In this document: piece by piece, positions 9,612-18,542 of the stretch | Layout of the letters: every line of letters begins with the position of its first letter | Numbering within the stretch: the stretch's first letter is position 1 | From: Tychonema sp. LEGE 07203 | GTDB taxonomy: Bacteria; Cyanobacteriota; Cyanobacteriia; Cyanobacteriales; Microcoleaceae | Length of the DNA stretch: 51,454 nt | Reading direction: 5' to 3' | NCBI RefSeq assembly: GCF_015207285.1 | Contig: NZ_JADEXD010000022.1 | Location: 1-51,454 of the forward strand | Program-made: the position numbers and the translations under genes | The notes under the pieces: model-generated | What the model was told of the DNA's origin: nothing | Databases searched by the model: none | What the model saw: only the letters and a program-made list of their open reading frames with translations

Positions 9612-12600
9612 ATGCAACTCCGAAAAAAAACACTATTAATTATCGGTGCAGCTCTAATCAGCCTGATTCTGGTTCTCTATGCCACTGCATCAACTATTTT
9701 GCTGCACGATTTTCAAAACCTTGAGGCCCAGTACGTCCGCCAGGATGTGGCGCGGGCTTTGGACGCCCTAGATGACGACTTGTCGAATTTAGACACTAGC
9801 GCCCAAGACTACGCCGAGTGGGACGATACTTACTCTTATGTCGATACACGAAACGAGGCTTTTGTCAAGTCAAATTTCGTCGATTCGACATTTACTTCCT
9901 TGAGACTAAACTTGTTGCTGCTGCTGGACTCCAGCGGTCAGACGATTTTTAGCAAAGGTTTCGACCTGAAGTCCCAAACCGAAGTGCCGATTCCCGAAAG
10001 CTTGAAACAGCAATTGATTGAGGCGTTGCTAGAACCCTCGACACCCCAGGGCGATCGCCCCGCCGCTCAAACAGGCGTCCTCACCCTGCCCTTCGCGAGG
10101 CTGCTGATTGCCTCAAAGCCCATCTTGAACAGCAACGCTCAAGGCCCGCCGCGGGGGACGCTGATCTTGGGACGCTACCTCGACAGCAACGAAATCGGTT
10201 TGCTTTCGGAACTGACTCACCTGTCAGTGGATTTTAGGTTGCCGAGTTTAGATTTTAAAGTTGGAGCTGCTAACTACTCCAAACCGGGCGCTAAGCCGAT
10301 CGCCCGATCGAGCCAAGAGTTGGAAAATCTCAAACTCAAAATTTCCAACCTCAAATCAGTAGAAATTTTAGTCGAACCAGTCAGCGACAACCTAGTCGCA
10401 GGATACGCCTTGATTCGAGACATCCGAGGCAACCTGGCTCTACTGCTGCGAGTAGAAGCAGACCGGATCATCTACCGCCAAGGTCAGGCTACCTTGGATC
10501 TGTTTACCTTATCAATACTGGCAGTAGGTTTAGTATTTAGCGCGATCGCCCTGCTGTTGCTAGAAAACTTAGTGTTGGCGAGATTGGCCGACTTAAGCAC
10601 CAGCGTCAGCAACATCGCAGCCAACGGCGATCCAGACTTGCGCGTTCACATGAGCGGAACAGATGAACTCGCAAGCTTGGCTTGCGCCATCAACCGAATG
10701 GTAGAAGCCTTGGGCAATTCTCAAGTCGAACGCGAGGAGAGCGAAGACCGCTATCGGTTGATGGCCGAAAACTCAACCGACATGATTACCAGACACAGCC
10801 CCGAAGGCGTGTTTCTGTACGTGTCGCCCGCCAGCCAGGCTTTGCTGGGATACGAACCATCAGAACTCGTCGGCGCGATCCCCAACGATTATTTTCACCC
10901 CGACGATTTAGAAACCATCGCCAAAGCTCACTCGAAAGTCCTGGCGCTTCCAGTTACTTACACCGTCAGCTACCGCATCCGCCGCAAAGACGGTAAATAC
11001 ATTTGGTTTGAAACCACCAGCCGCACGATCCGCGATCGGGAAACTGGTGCGGTGCAAGAAATTATTGGTATTTCCCGCGACATCAGCGTCCGCAAGCAAA
11101 CAGAACAAGAACTGCGAGAAAGCGAAGCTGCAATTAAAGCTTTGTACCAAGTGATTTCGACTCCCCGTACAGACCCGCAGGGCTGCCTCTCTACCTTTGA
11201 TTTGCGCCTCCAAGAACTGCTGGTGATGGGATGCCGGCAGTTGGGGCTGTCGGTGGGAATTTTGTCCCGCATTCAAGGCGACGAATATCAAATCATGGCT
11301 GTTGAGTGTCCCGACGGGTCGATCGAGAAAGCACAAATCTACGACCTCGAAAAAACCTTCTGCGCGACTACAGCAATGGCCAAAGAACCGATGTACTTTG
11401 AGTCGGCGAGGTTTGCTGCTTTGTGCTTCAACACCGACGATCCGGCCTTCAACATCGAAGCTTACATGGGCATTCCTGTCACGGTGACAGGTGAAGTTTA
11501 CGGCACTCTGTGCTTCCTTTCTCCGACTGCTCTGACAGAACCGTTCCGAGTTGTAGACAGAGAGTTGGTGAAACTGATGGCTCAGTGGGTGGGAAGCGAA
11601 CTCGAACGCCAGCAAGCAGGCGTAGATTTGGCAAAAGCTCGCGACGAAGCACTGGCGGCTACCAAAGCCAAAAGCGAATTTTTAGCCACCATGAGCCACG
11701 AAATTCGCACTCCGATGAACGGAGTCATCGGCATGACCGGTTTGCTGTTGGATACCTGCTTAACTCGCGAACAGCGCGATTTTGTAGAAACAATCCGCAG
11801 CAGCGGCGATGCTTTGCTGACGCTGATCAACGATATTCTAGATTTCTCGAAAATTGAGTCGGGCAAACTGGACTTGGAGGAACATCCGTTTGACATCCGC
11901 TCTTGCATTGAGGAATCTCTTGACTTGGTAGCTACTAAGGCGGCACAAAAAAAACTCGAATTGGGTTACTTGATCGATCGCTCGGTACCGACAACGGCGA
12001 TCGGCGACAGCGCCCGCTTGAGGCAAATTTTAATCAACTTGCTCAGCAATGCTGTTAAATTTACCGAAAGAGGAGAAGTAGTAGTTTCGGCGACGGCAAA
12101 AAAGATTTCAGTGCCGGCAAATCCTCAAGAACCGCCAGCAATTAATGGCGAACCGCTAGCAATTAACCAAGCATACGAAATACAATTTGCGGTCAAAGAT
12201 ACGGGTATCGGCATTCGGGGCGATCGCATGGATCGGCTGTTTAAATCTTTCAGCCAAGTTGATTCTTCCACGAGCCGGCACTACGGCGGTACCGGATTGG
12301 GTTTGGCAATTAGCAAGCGTTTAGCCAAAATGATGGGAGGCAGGATGTGGGTGGAAAGTATGGGTTGTATTGCCGGCAATCCTCCTGCAGATTTTAAAGC
12401 GGCAGTTTTTGAGTTGGGATGGGGAGAATCTTGTGAAATTGCTGAAAAATATTGCTCTAACAAATCTGTACTCACCAACAAGCCGATCGACCAAAATTCC
12501 CAATCCGTCGGCTCTACTTTTTATTTCAGCACGATCGTTGGTGGCTGCAACAGTTCATTACCCGCTAACTCGATCAATTCTCAACCGGAATTAGCTGGCA

Positions 12601-14174
12601 AGCGAGTCTTGATTGTCGATGACAATGCCACCAACCGCCAAATTTTGACTCTGCAAGCTCAGTCTTGGGGAATGGTGGCTAGAGCTTCAGCTTCGGCTCG
12701 TTTGGCTTTAGATTGGCTCGCGGCTAAAGAGGTGTTTGACTTAGCAGTTTTGGATATGCAAATGCCGGAAATGGACGGGTTGGCTTTAGCTGAAAAAATT
12801 CGCCAGTATCCTGATTGCGAAAAGTTGCCCTTAGTGATGCTAACTTCGATCGGCAGACAAGAAATTAACAACTCTGCGATTGAGGTGAATTTTGCTGCTT
12901 TTTTGAACAAGCCGATCAAACAATCTCAGCTTTACAATGTTTTAATCAATATTTTTGAGGAACAACAAGTAACTGAAATTAGAGGGCAGCGCACTTTTCT
13001 CGGGCCTTTCCTCCAAAGCATACCCATACTGGCAGATCGTTTACCCCTGCGGATTCTGTTGGCTGACGATCATTTGGTGAATCAGAAGGTGGCTTTGCAA
13101 ATTTTGCAGCGGATGGGGTATCGCGCGGATGTGGCGGGAAACGGTATCGAAGTGCTCGAAGCTTTGAACCGCCAGCCCTACGATGTGGTGTTGATGGACG
13201 TGCAAATGCCGCAAATGGACGGTTTGGAAGCTACGCGCCGCATCCGCGAGGTATTTTCAGCAGATTTCACTTCAGAAAATCCCGCTGCAGAATCAGAAGC
13301 TTCAGCAATTGACGAGCAGTTTAACAATCTAAAATTCGCAGAAATTTTTACTGAAAAATCGGAAATTTCATCAATCAATGGCGAGCAATCTCACAATCAC
13401 AAATCACAAATCACAAATCTAAAATTGACAGACGAGCAATCTCGCAATCACAAATCACAAATCACAAATCTAAAATTGACTCGTCCTTGGATTGTGGCGA
13501 TGACGGCAAATGCGATGCAGGGCGATCGCGAAGAGTGCATGGCTGCGGGGATGGACGACTATTTGAGCAAGCCGATCGAAATTGAGCAGTTGGTTCGAGC
13601 TTTGAGCGCGTGTAAATCTCGATCGCGCCCAGAGTTGGATTGCTCCGAGGAGATTGTTTGTGTAAACTCGCAGATTGAACAGATAGCAGAAACGAGTGAA
13701 TTAGAAGTGCGATCGAATGCGATTGTTGCGGAAAATCCACCACAGACAATTCTCAATTCCCCCGCCGTCGCCCGGTGCGGTGAATCAAATCTCGATCGGG
13801 CTTTGTTAGAAAGTCGCGATTCCCTCAGTGCCAAGATTATAGAAGGATTGCGAGATGTGGAAGCTTTAGACGAGGCGATCGATATTTACCTCGAAACAGC
13901 TCCCGAACTGCTGCGAGGCATCTCTACGGCCGTCAGGAGCGCCGATCCGCTGGCTTTGCGGCGAGATGCTCACTCTTTGAAATCGATTAGCGGTACTCTC
14001 GGTGCTTTTGGCTTGTTTAAGCTGTGCGAGCAACTCGAAATCATGGGCCGCATCGGAACAGAAGCGAACCAAGCTTTACCGGATCGGGCTTGCGAGCTTT
14101 TAAAACAGGTTGAGGCCGAGTATCAAAGAGTAGAAACGGCATTGAAAATAGAAAGGCTGTCTGTTGACGGTTAA
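9612..14174 (+). CDS. CHASE4-HAMP-PAS-GAF hybrid histidine kinase with two receivers and HPt
   Basis: A 1520-residue membrane sensor carrying a complete internal phosphorelay. Order: TM1 (about 8-30), extracytoplasmic CHASE4 domain (about 40-190), TM2 (about 293-318), HAMP, PAS (about 378-495), GAF (about 505-670), HisKA with H696 (MSHEIRTPMNG), HATPase (GTGLGLAI), receiver 1 (D1048), receiver 2 (D1196) and HPt (H1454 in AHSLKS). The ATG at 9612 follows GAGGGGGG. Two in-frame insertions are visible. One is about 45 residues between WVES and GSTFYF at the end of the HATPase (12360-12510). The other is about 75 residues between helix 3 and strand 4 of receiver 2 (about 13255-13481), ending in two 17-residue tandem repeats. 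No response-regulator gene is adjacent, so output is probably through a distant regulator. The ligand is unknown. Confidence 0.9.
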   Translation: MQLRKKTLLIIGAALISLILVLYATASTILLHDFQNLEAQYVRQDVARALDALDDDLSNLDTSAQDYAEWDDTYSYVDTRNEAFVKSNFVDSTFTSLRLNLLLLLDSSGQTIFSKGFDLKSQTEVPIPESLKQQLIEALLEPSTPQGDRPAAQTGVLTLPFARLLIASKPILNSNAQGPPRGTLILGRYLDSNEIGLLSELTHLSVDFRLPSLDFKVGAANYSKPGAKPIARSSQELENLKLKISNLKSVEILVEPVSDNLVAGYALIRDIRGNLALLLRVEADRIIYRQGQATLDLFTLSILAVGLVFSAIALLLLENLVLARLADLSTSVSNIAANGDPDLRVHMSGTDELASLACAINRMVEALGNSQVEREESEDRYRLMAENSTDMITRHSPEGVFLYVSPASQALLGYEPSELVGAIPNDYFHPDDLETIAKAHSKVLALPVTYTVSYRIRRKDGKYIWFETTSRTIRDRETGAVQEIIGISRDISVRKQTEQELRESEAAIKALYQVISTPRTDPQGCLSTFDLRLQELLVMGCRQLGLSVGILSRIQGDEYQIMAVECPDGSIEKAQIYDLEKTFCATTAMAKEPMYFESARFAALCFNTDDPAFNIEAYMGIPVTVTGEVYGTLCFLSPTALTEPFRVVDRELVKLMAQWVGSELERQQAGVDLAKARDEALAATKAKSEFLATMSHEIRTPMNGVIGMTGLLLDTCLTREQRDFVETIRSSGDALLTLINDILDFSKIESGKLDLEEHPFDIRSCIEESLDLVATKAAQKKLELGYLIDRSVPTTAIGDSARLRQILINLLSNAVKFTERGEVVVSATAKKISVPANPQEPPAINGEPLAINQAYEIQFAVKDTGIGIRGDRMDRLFKSFSQVDSSTSRHYGGTGLGLAISKRLAKMMGGRMWVESMGCIAGNPPADFKAAVFELGWGESCEIAEKYCSNKSVLTNKPIDQNSQSVGSTFYFSTIVGGCNSSLPANSINSQPELAGKRVLIVDDNATNRQILTLQAQSWGMVARASASARLALDWLAAKEVFDLAVLDMQMPEMDGLALAEKIRQYPDCEKLPLVMLTSIGRQEINNSAIEVNFAAFLNKPIKQSQLYNVLINIFEEQQVTEIRGQRTFLGPFLQSIPILADRLPLRILLADDHLVNQKVALQILQRMGYRADVAGNGIEVLEALNRQPYDVVLMDVQMPQMDGLEATRRIREVFSADFTSENPAAESEASAIDEQFNNLKFAEIFTEKSEISSINGEQSHNHKSQITNLKLTDEQSRNHKSQITNLKLTRPWIVAMTANAMQGDREECMAAGMDDYLSKPIEIEQLVRALSACKSRSRPELDCSEEIVCVNSQIEQIAETSELEVRSNAIVAENPPQTILNSPAVARCGESNLDRALLESRDSLSAKIIEGLRDVEALDEAIDIYLETAPELLRGISTAVRSADPLALRRDAHSLKSISGTLGAFGLFKLCEQLEIMGRIGTEANQALPDRACELLKQVEAEYQRVETALKIERLSVDG
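13380..13481 (+). repeat. Two 51-bp tandem repeats inside a receiver domain
   Basis: Units 13380-13430 and 13431-13481 differ at only a few bases and encode GEQSHNHKSQITNLKLT and DEQSRNHKSQITNLKLT. The ACAAATC/CTAAAAT wording is typical of non-coding repeat tracts, yet the period is a multiple of three and the frame stays open. Confidence 0.9.
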
Positions 14175-14177
14175 GTA

Positions 14178-14280
14178 ATATCAATTCCGGTTGCACTCAA
14201 ACATGATTGTTGACTGTTGACTGTTGACTGTTAACTGTTGACTGTTAACTGTTGACTGTTGACTGTTGACTGTTAACTGT
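14178..14280 (+). repeat. Heptamer element (ATATCAATTCCGG family) after the CHASE4 kinase
   Basis: It starts 3 bp after the stop codon with ATATCAATTCCGGTTGCA and continues with about ten TGTTGACTGTTAAC-type heptamers. No matching right end is found: the array runs directly into a TATAGC-family element. Confidence 0.7.
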
Positions 14281-14289
14281 TGTCATTAG

Positions 14290-14405
14290 TTACCAATGCC
14301 CTGCGCGGGCCGATGCCCTGCGCGGGCCGATGCCCGATGCTTTTAGGCCCTATGCCCAATGCCCGATGCCCGCGAGAGCACCTGATGTTACTGAGAAAAG
14401 CTATA
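14290..14405 (-). repeat. TATAGC...GCTATA miniature element, reverse copy, one end missing
   Basis: Read on the minus strand, it starts TATAGC (14405-14400), continues with TTTTCTCAGTAACATCAGGTG and then GGGCAT/GGGCCTA units. The distal end is replaced by the neighbouring heptamer array. The CTGCGCGGGCCGATGCC unit is duplicated. Confidence 0.65.
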
Positions 14406-14411
14406 CATATT

Positions 14412-14672
14412 ATGGATTACAATCTAATTGCTAAAATAGTAATATTCTCTGTATCAATACCTTGTACTTTTTACATTGCTTACGCTGCGAAAGTAGCCCT
14501 CAATCTCAACCTCGATCTATTCGGGGCAGGGCACACTCCTGCTAAGTTAGAAAAGCTATCCGGTGGAATCATTAAGTGTAAGTGGTTCCCTAATCCTCAC
14601 CACTGCCCCGGAAACAATCATGTTAAATATTCAGTCCAGGACGCATCAAAACCCAATAAACCGGGTTTTTGA
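14412..14672 (+). CDS. Small hypothetical membrane protein (uncertain)
   Basis: 86 codons starting from an ATG just beyond a miniature repeat. The N-terminus has one plausible membrane helix (IAKIVIFSVSIPCTFYIAYA, about residues 6-25), followed by a polar tail with CKWFPNPHHCPG. The last residues (KPNKPGF) are encoded by a dispersed AAACCGGGTTT palindrome, so the present stop codon may be repeat-derived. There is no good Shine-Dalgarno. It could be a real small protein or a chance frame; I lean slightly to chance. Confidence 0.3.
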   Translation: MDYNLIAKIVIFSVSIPCTFYIAYAAKVALNLNLDLFGAGHTPAKLEKLSGGIIKCKWFPNPHHCPGNNHVKYSVQDASKPNKPGF

Positions 14673-14732
14673 TGGTTTTTGTGTGCTGCCATCAAATTTT
14701 CTGGTAAAAAACCGGGTTTGTGACTGGCAAAC

Positions 14733-16394
14733 TTATTTTCGTGTTACCAAAACCCAATCTTCGGCTGTTTTGACAACCTCAGCATTCTGCAAATCTAGAT
14801 GTTTGAGAATAGGTTTTTCTAACAGAAAATAAGGTTGAGGGAGAGATTGCCATTTCTGTTTGAGCGTCGGCGCGTCGGCGACAATCACTTGTCTGTTGCT
14901 GTAAAAATTTAGCGAGGGGCGGGGGAAGCGGTGAGAAGTAAAAACATCTTGACCGATTGGGGTTCCTTCGCGGACAATTTCGGCGATCGGCTTAACCGGA
15001 TAATCCTCCGCCAGTTCCCAAACCCAGTTGTCGGAAGCGACAAATACCAACAGCGAGACGTAAGTTCCCCAAATTAAAACTAATAAAAATTGTCTGTCTT
15101 TGTTGTGCAGCAACACGGCCGCCAGTATCATTGTCAAAGCTACAAACATCAACATTAATTGCAAATCTTGCTGGGGAGATACAATTTGTCCCCCAATCTG
15201 TATTAAGCCGCTAAAGTACGCGCAGCCGGCGACAGCAACTGCAGCCACCAGTGCTAAAATTGCGGGATGAGGCAACAAAGAAATAGCATCAAAACGTTCT
15301 TCTGCTTCATCTTTGACCGGCTCTGGCGGCAGCGACATTTGCTCCCAAACTTCCGCGAAATAACTGCCAACGGCTAGAGCAAAAGCTGGATAAATTGGCA
15401 AAACATACCAAGGCAATTTCGTATTCATCACGGAAATAGCCAGCAGATATACTCCTGTCCAAACTAAGACTAATTTCGGGCCGGGAAAATTGCGATTTTC
15501 CCAACTAAAATACAGCCCTTGCAGATAAAACAACTGCCACGGCCAAGCTGATTCTAAAATTTCTAAAATATAATACCAGGGCGGGCCTTTGTGATTGCTT
15601 ACTGGTTCCCAAATGCGCCGGAAAGATTGGTCGAGTAAATTAGCGTTGATGAAATCTTGGCCGTAGTGCAGCCATTGGGCAAAATACCAACCAGCTACGG
15701 GGAAAGTTCCGATCGCCAATCCGCCCCAAAGATAGCCAGAAGTCAGGAGTCGCGGGGTATCCCAAACCAGGAAAACTAAGCCGATCGCGCCCAGCAGCAG
15801 CCCCAACATCACGCCCTTAGTCAAACAAATGAGCCCGAACCCGATCCCCGCCCCCAAGGCGTAGCGCAAGTCGCGGCGCGATCGCAACAAACACCACATC
15901 GATGCCAACAAAAAACACAAAACTGCTCCGTCCAACATCGCCAAACGTCCGTGCCGCACTACCGGAAGCAGCGTCAGATAAACGAGAGCCGAAAAAATGG
16001 CGATCGAGCGCTGCGGATACAACTCCCTGCCAATGGCGTAAAGCACGGGCACTGAAGCGGCCGTCAGCATCGCCGGTACTAACCTCGCCGTCAATTCGCT
16101 GATCCCGAAGTTGGCAAAACACAGTCCGATCAGCCAGTGTACCAGAGGCGGTTTGTTGAAATAAGGCACGGAGCCGATCGTCGGATACAGCCAATTTAAA
16201 TTGCCGCGCCAAATTTCGCGGCTTACCTGCCCTGCAATGCCTTCATCCCAATCCCGCAACGCCGCGCCGCCCAGATTCAGCCCGAAAATCAGCACTGCAG
16301 CCAACAGCAAAGCCAGCATCCACAGTTTGTCTGTCCTACTGTCATTCAAGCGAGTTTTCGGTTTGGCGCTGGGGAATGGCAAGATTTTTGACAT
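14733..16394 (-). CDS. Family 39 glycosyltransferase (ArnT/PMT-like), integral membrane
   Basis: 553 residues with about 11-12 hydrophobic segments. It belongs to the GT-C fold family 39, which moves a sugar from a polyprenyl-phosphate donor onto lipid or protein at the outer face of the cytoplasmic membrane. Evidence: RDWDEGIAGQ at about 48-57 in the first periplasmic loop (Asp-Glu, the expected catalytic acid site), YFNKPPLVHWLIG at about 78-90, a run of membrane helices, and NTKLPWYVLPIYPA in the second half, a block typical of ArnT-like proteins. It is convergent with the preceding plus-strand genes. The acceptor and sugar cannot be inferred from sequence; the name ArnT in the strict sense (aminoarabinose transfer) is not justified. 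Confidence 0.85.
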   Translation of the reverse strand: MSKILPFPSAKPKTRLNDSRTDKLWMLALLLAAVLIFGLNLGGAALRDWDEGIAGQVSREIWRGNLNWLYPTIGSVPYFNKPPLVHWLIGLCFANFGISELTARLVPAMLTAASVPVLYAIGRELYPQRSIAIFSALVYLTLLPVVRHGRLAMLDGAVLCFLLASMWCLLRSRRDLRYALGAGIGFGLICLTKGVMLGLLLGAIGLVFLVWDTPRLLTSGYLWGGLAIGTFPVAGWYFAQWLHYGQDFINANLLDQSFRRIWEPVSNHKGPPWYYILEILESAWPWQLFYLQGLYFSWENRNFPGPKLVLVWTGVYLLAISVMNTKLPWYVLPIYPAFALAVGSYFAEVWEQMSLPPEPVKDEAEERFDAISLLPHPAILALVAAVAVAGCAYFSGLIQIGGQIVSPQQDLQLMLMFVALTMILAAVLLHNKDRQFLLVLIWGTYVSLLVFVASDNWVWELAEDYPVKPIAEIVREGTPIGQDVFTSHRFPRPSLNFYSNRQVIVADAPTLKQKWQSLPQPYFLLEKPILKHLDLQNAEVVKTAEDWVLVTRK

Positions 16395-16567
16395 AAGTTA
16401 AACCCTTTTAGATTGAAGAATTGAAGAATTGAGAATCACTATAAATTAAGGGTTGCGATCGCGGCCGGGCGGTTGGATGCTTTTGAGACACGGGTGTTAA
16501 TAGAGGTTTTAGCGCCGCAAACAGCAGGTAAACTTAGACAGCAGTTATTTGCGATCGGAAAAATACC

Positions 16568-18061
16568 ATGAACTTGCCTGTAATTATAGATATTATCATT
16601 GGCTTAGTGTTTATCTACCTGACTTTAAGCTTGCTAGCTTCAGAAATTCAGGAACTGATTGCTACTGTTTTGCAGTGGCGGGCGGAACATTTAAAAAAGT
16701 CCATCGAAGTGCTGATTTCTAACGGCAGCGAAGGCGCGAAAGATTCGCTGCAATTTCAGCGAGTCGAACAGTTTGCCAATGCGATCTACGCCAATCCGAT
16801 TATCAAGGATTTGAATCAGGGAGCCAAAGGGATTTTTTCCCAAGGATTTCGATCTGTTACGCACCGTATGGGTGATTTTTACCGCCTGCTAACTCGCACC
16901 AAAAATATTTTCGGCAATCAATCAACAGGGCCTTCTTATATTCCACCAGAGAGTTTTTCGGCTAGCCTTTTGGATACTTTAAAAATTTCTATTTCGATCC
17001 GAGCGATATCTAAAGCCAGATTGGAAAGATTTAAAGATTTACAGTTGGTACAAATTCAAGCGATTAGTAATAATTTGAATCTGCCGGAGTCTGCAAAACC
17101 GATTGTAGAACAAGCATTTAGCTGGCTGACTGCGGAGTTTAATCGAGTTGTTGAAGATTATAAAAAAGATTTGGCGAGTTTGAACAACAGTTTGGATCGG
17201 ATGTCGGAAAAATTAGGATTTTATATTAATGATTCTCAGGTTTATCTGCCAGAAACTGAGCTAGGAGGGAGAAATTTTCAAAGACAGATGGCATTTATCA
17301 AGGCTAGTTTTGATAGCGAATACGAGCGGGAGGCGCTGCGATCGCAACTGGAACCGAGTTTGAGCAATCTGTTAAATAGTGTTAAGAACTTTAAAAAAAC
17401 TCAGGACAGGGTAGCAGAAATTATAGAGGAGCAAGAAAACAGTTTGATGTACCAAGAAATTCAAGAAATTTTGGGCATTATGCCAGAATCTTTGAAACGC
17501 AGCCTTTATATTTTAGCGCAGCGCGCTGAAAAAGGAGGCGGAGATAGTCAACAGCAGTTGCGGCGGTTTCAGCAAGAAATTGAAGTTTGGTTCGACCAAT
17601 CGATGCAGCGTGCTTCCGGCGTTTACAAGCGAAATGCTAGAGGGGTGGCGATTTTGCTCGGAATTGCGATCGCGATTGCTGCTAATGCTGATAGCGTTAA
17701 TATTGTTAATCGGCTGTCGAGGGATTCGATGCTGCGATCGACTGTTAATTTGTATGCTCAGCAGTTGGTCGAAAAAAATGCTAACACTAAATTAGATAAT
17801 TTAACAAATCTGACCAAAGTTCAGCAGGATGTCGATCGAGCTTTGGATAATGTAGCTCTGCCTTTGGGATGGAGCGAACCGAACAGGTTAGACATAGACG
17901 CGCAGGGTAATTTATTGTTGCCGGCTTTCATGGCAAAATTGCTTGGTTGGCTCTTGAGCGGCGTAGCTATTTCAATGGGAGCTAGTTTTTGGTTCGAGGC
18001 GCTCAACAAGATTGTTAATATTCGCAATGCAGGGAAAAAACCGCCCTCTGCTGACGACTGA
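16568..18061 (+). CDS. Membrane protein with long helical middle, function unknown
   Basis: 497 residues, family not recognised. There is an N-terminal membrane helix (VIIDIIIGLVFIYLTLSLLA, about 5-24), then mainly charged helix-forming sequence (about 35-350) with coiled-coil character around 195-225 and 265-300. Two further hydrophobic segments follow: GVAILLGIAIAIAANAD (about 359-375) and AFMAKLLGWLLSGVAISMGASFWF (about 455-478). The protein ends with a short KKPPSADD tail. The layout, one helix at the start and two at the end around a soluble helical body, resembles the arrangement of the 1034-residue protein at 5.8 kb, but no shared repeat is visible. A heptamer element starts on the last base of the stop codon. 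Confidence 0.8.
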   Translation: MNLPVIIDIIIGLVFIYLTLSLLASEIQELIATVLQWRAEHLKKSIEVLISNGSEGAKDSLQFQRVEQFANAIYANPIIKDLNQGAKGIFSQGFRSVTHRMGDFYRLLTRTKNIFGNQSTGPSYIPPESFSASLLDTLKISISIRAISKARLERFKDLQLVQIQAISNNLNLPESAKPIVEQAFSWLTAEFNRVVEDYKKDLASLNNSLDRMSEKLGFYINDSQVYLPETELGGRNFQRQMAFIKASFDSEYEREALRSQLEPSLSNLLNSVKNFKKTQDRVAEIIEEQENSLMYQEIQEILGIMPESLKRSLYILAQRAEKGGGDSQQQLRRFQQEIEVWFDQSMQRASGVYKRNARGVAILLGIAIAIAANADSVNIVNRLSRDSMLRSTVNLYAQQLVEKNANTKLDNLTNLTKVQQDVDRALDNVALPLGWSEPNRLDIDAQGNLLLPAFMAKLLGWLLSGVAISMGASFWFEALNKIVNIRNAGKKPPSADD

Positions 18062-18170
18062 TATCAAATCCTCTCTTCATCGGAATAGTAAATTCAGGCG
18101 TTGACAGTTAACAGTCAACAGTTAACAGTTAACAGTTAACATCATGTCTGAGTGCAACCGGAATTGATAT
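18061..18170 (+). repeat. Complete heptamer element of the ATATCA family
   Basis: The left end is ATATCAAATCCTCTCTTCAT and the right end GTGCAACCGGAATTGATAT. Between them lies a run of GTTAACA/GTCAACA heptamers. Nearly the same left end occurs at 23995. It overlaps the last base of the preceding stop codon and is followed after 2 bp by a TATAGC-family element, making a compound block. Confidence 0.8.
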
Positions 18171-18172
18171 GA

Positions 18173-18287
18173 TATAGCCTTTCTGTGCTCTGGTATGAGG
18201 TACTGTCGGGCATCGGCCCGCGCCGGGCATCGGCCCGCGCCGGGCATAAGGCATAAGGCATACCTCATCTTTCTGATAAGTGCTATA
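18173..18287 (+). repeat. TATAGC...GCTATA miniature element with duplicated GGGCATCGGCCCGCGCC unit
   Basis: Ends TATAGC (18173-18178) and GCTATA (18282-18287). The inner arms GTATGAGGTA and ATACCTCAT pair. The centre holds two copies of a 17-bp CG-rich unit and GGCATAA repeats. Confidence 0.8.
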
Positions 18288-18381
18288 CATTTACCCGCGC
18301 CACAGACTCTCATACAGTTTGAGATTTGGGATTTGAGATTTGGGATAGGATCGATCGACCAAACCTTTGGAAGACGGGCTA

Positions 18382-18455
18382 CCGAGTGGTATTCTGGTTT
18401 AAAAGTGGTGCTACCTACAGGATACAGAAACCATCGGTAATTACGGGCCACTCGG
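18382..18455. other. Candidate structured RNA (nested stems) in a gene-poor gap
   Basis: CCGAGTGG (18382-18389) pairs exactly with CCACTCGG (18448-18455). Inside, TGGTTT (18395-18400) pairs with AAACCA (18428-18433), and the remaining loop can fold as GGT/ACC or CCT/AGG. It lies about 90 bp upstream of a doubtful reading frame. It is not one of the riboswitch classes I can recall. Confidence 0.3.
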
Positions 18456-18542
18456 CAATTTGGGAAAATACAAAAAATATAAATTCCGTGCGATCGCGGA
18501 TGCCAGCGCCAAACAAATAGGCGAAACTAATAAAAGGGTTAC

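Noticed and set aside
9442..9633. 63-codon minus-strand frame before the CHASE4 kinase
   Set aside because: No domain, no ribosome-binding site, and it overlaps the kinase start.
10908..11615. 235-codon minus-strand frame inside the CHASE4 kinase gene
   Set aside because: It lies fully opposite PAS/GAF coding sequence with clear domain matches on the plus strand; the minus-strand product has no recognisable domain or ribosome-binding site.
14280..14411. N-terminal extension of the small frame at 14412
   Set aside because: The extension is encoded by a miniature repeat (CTGCGCGGGCC units), so translation from 14280 is unlikely.
18350..18460. Cyclic di-GMP (GEMM-type) riboswitch
   Set aside because: A few words (CAAACC, GGGCTACC) look similar, but the order, tetraloop and conserved core do not fit.
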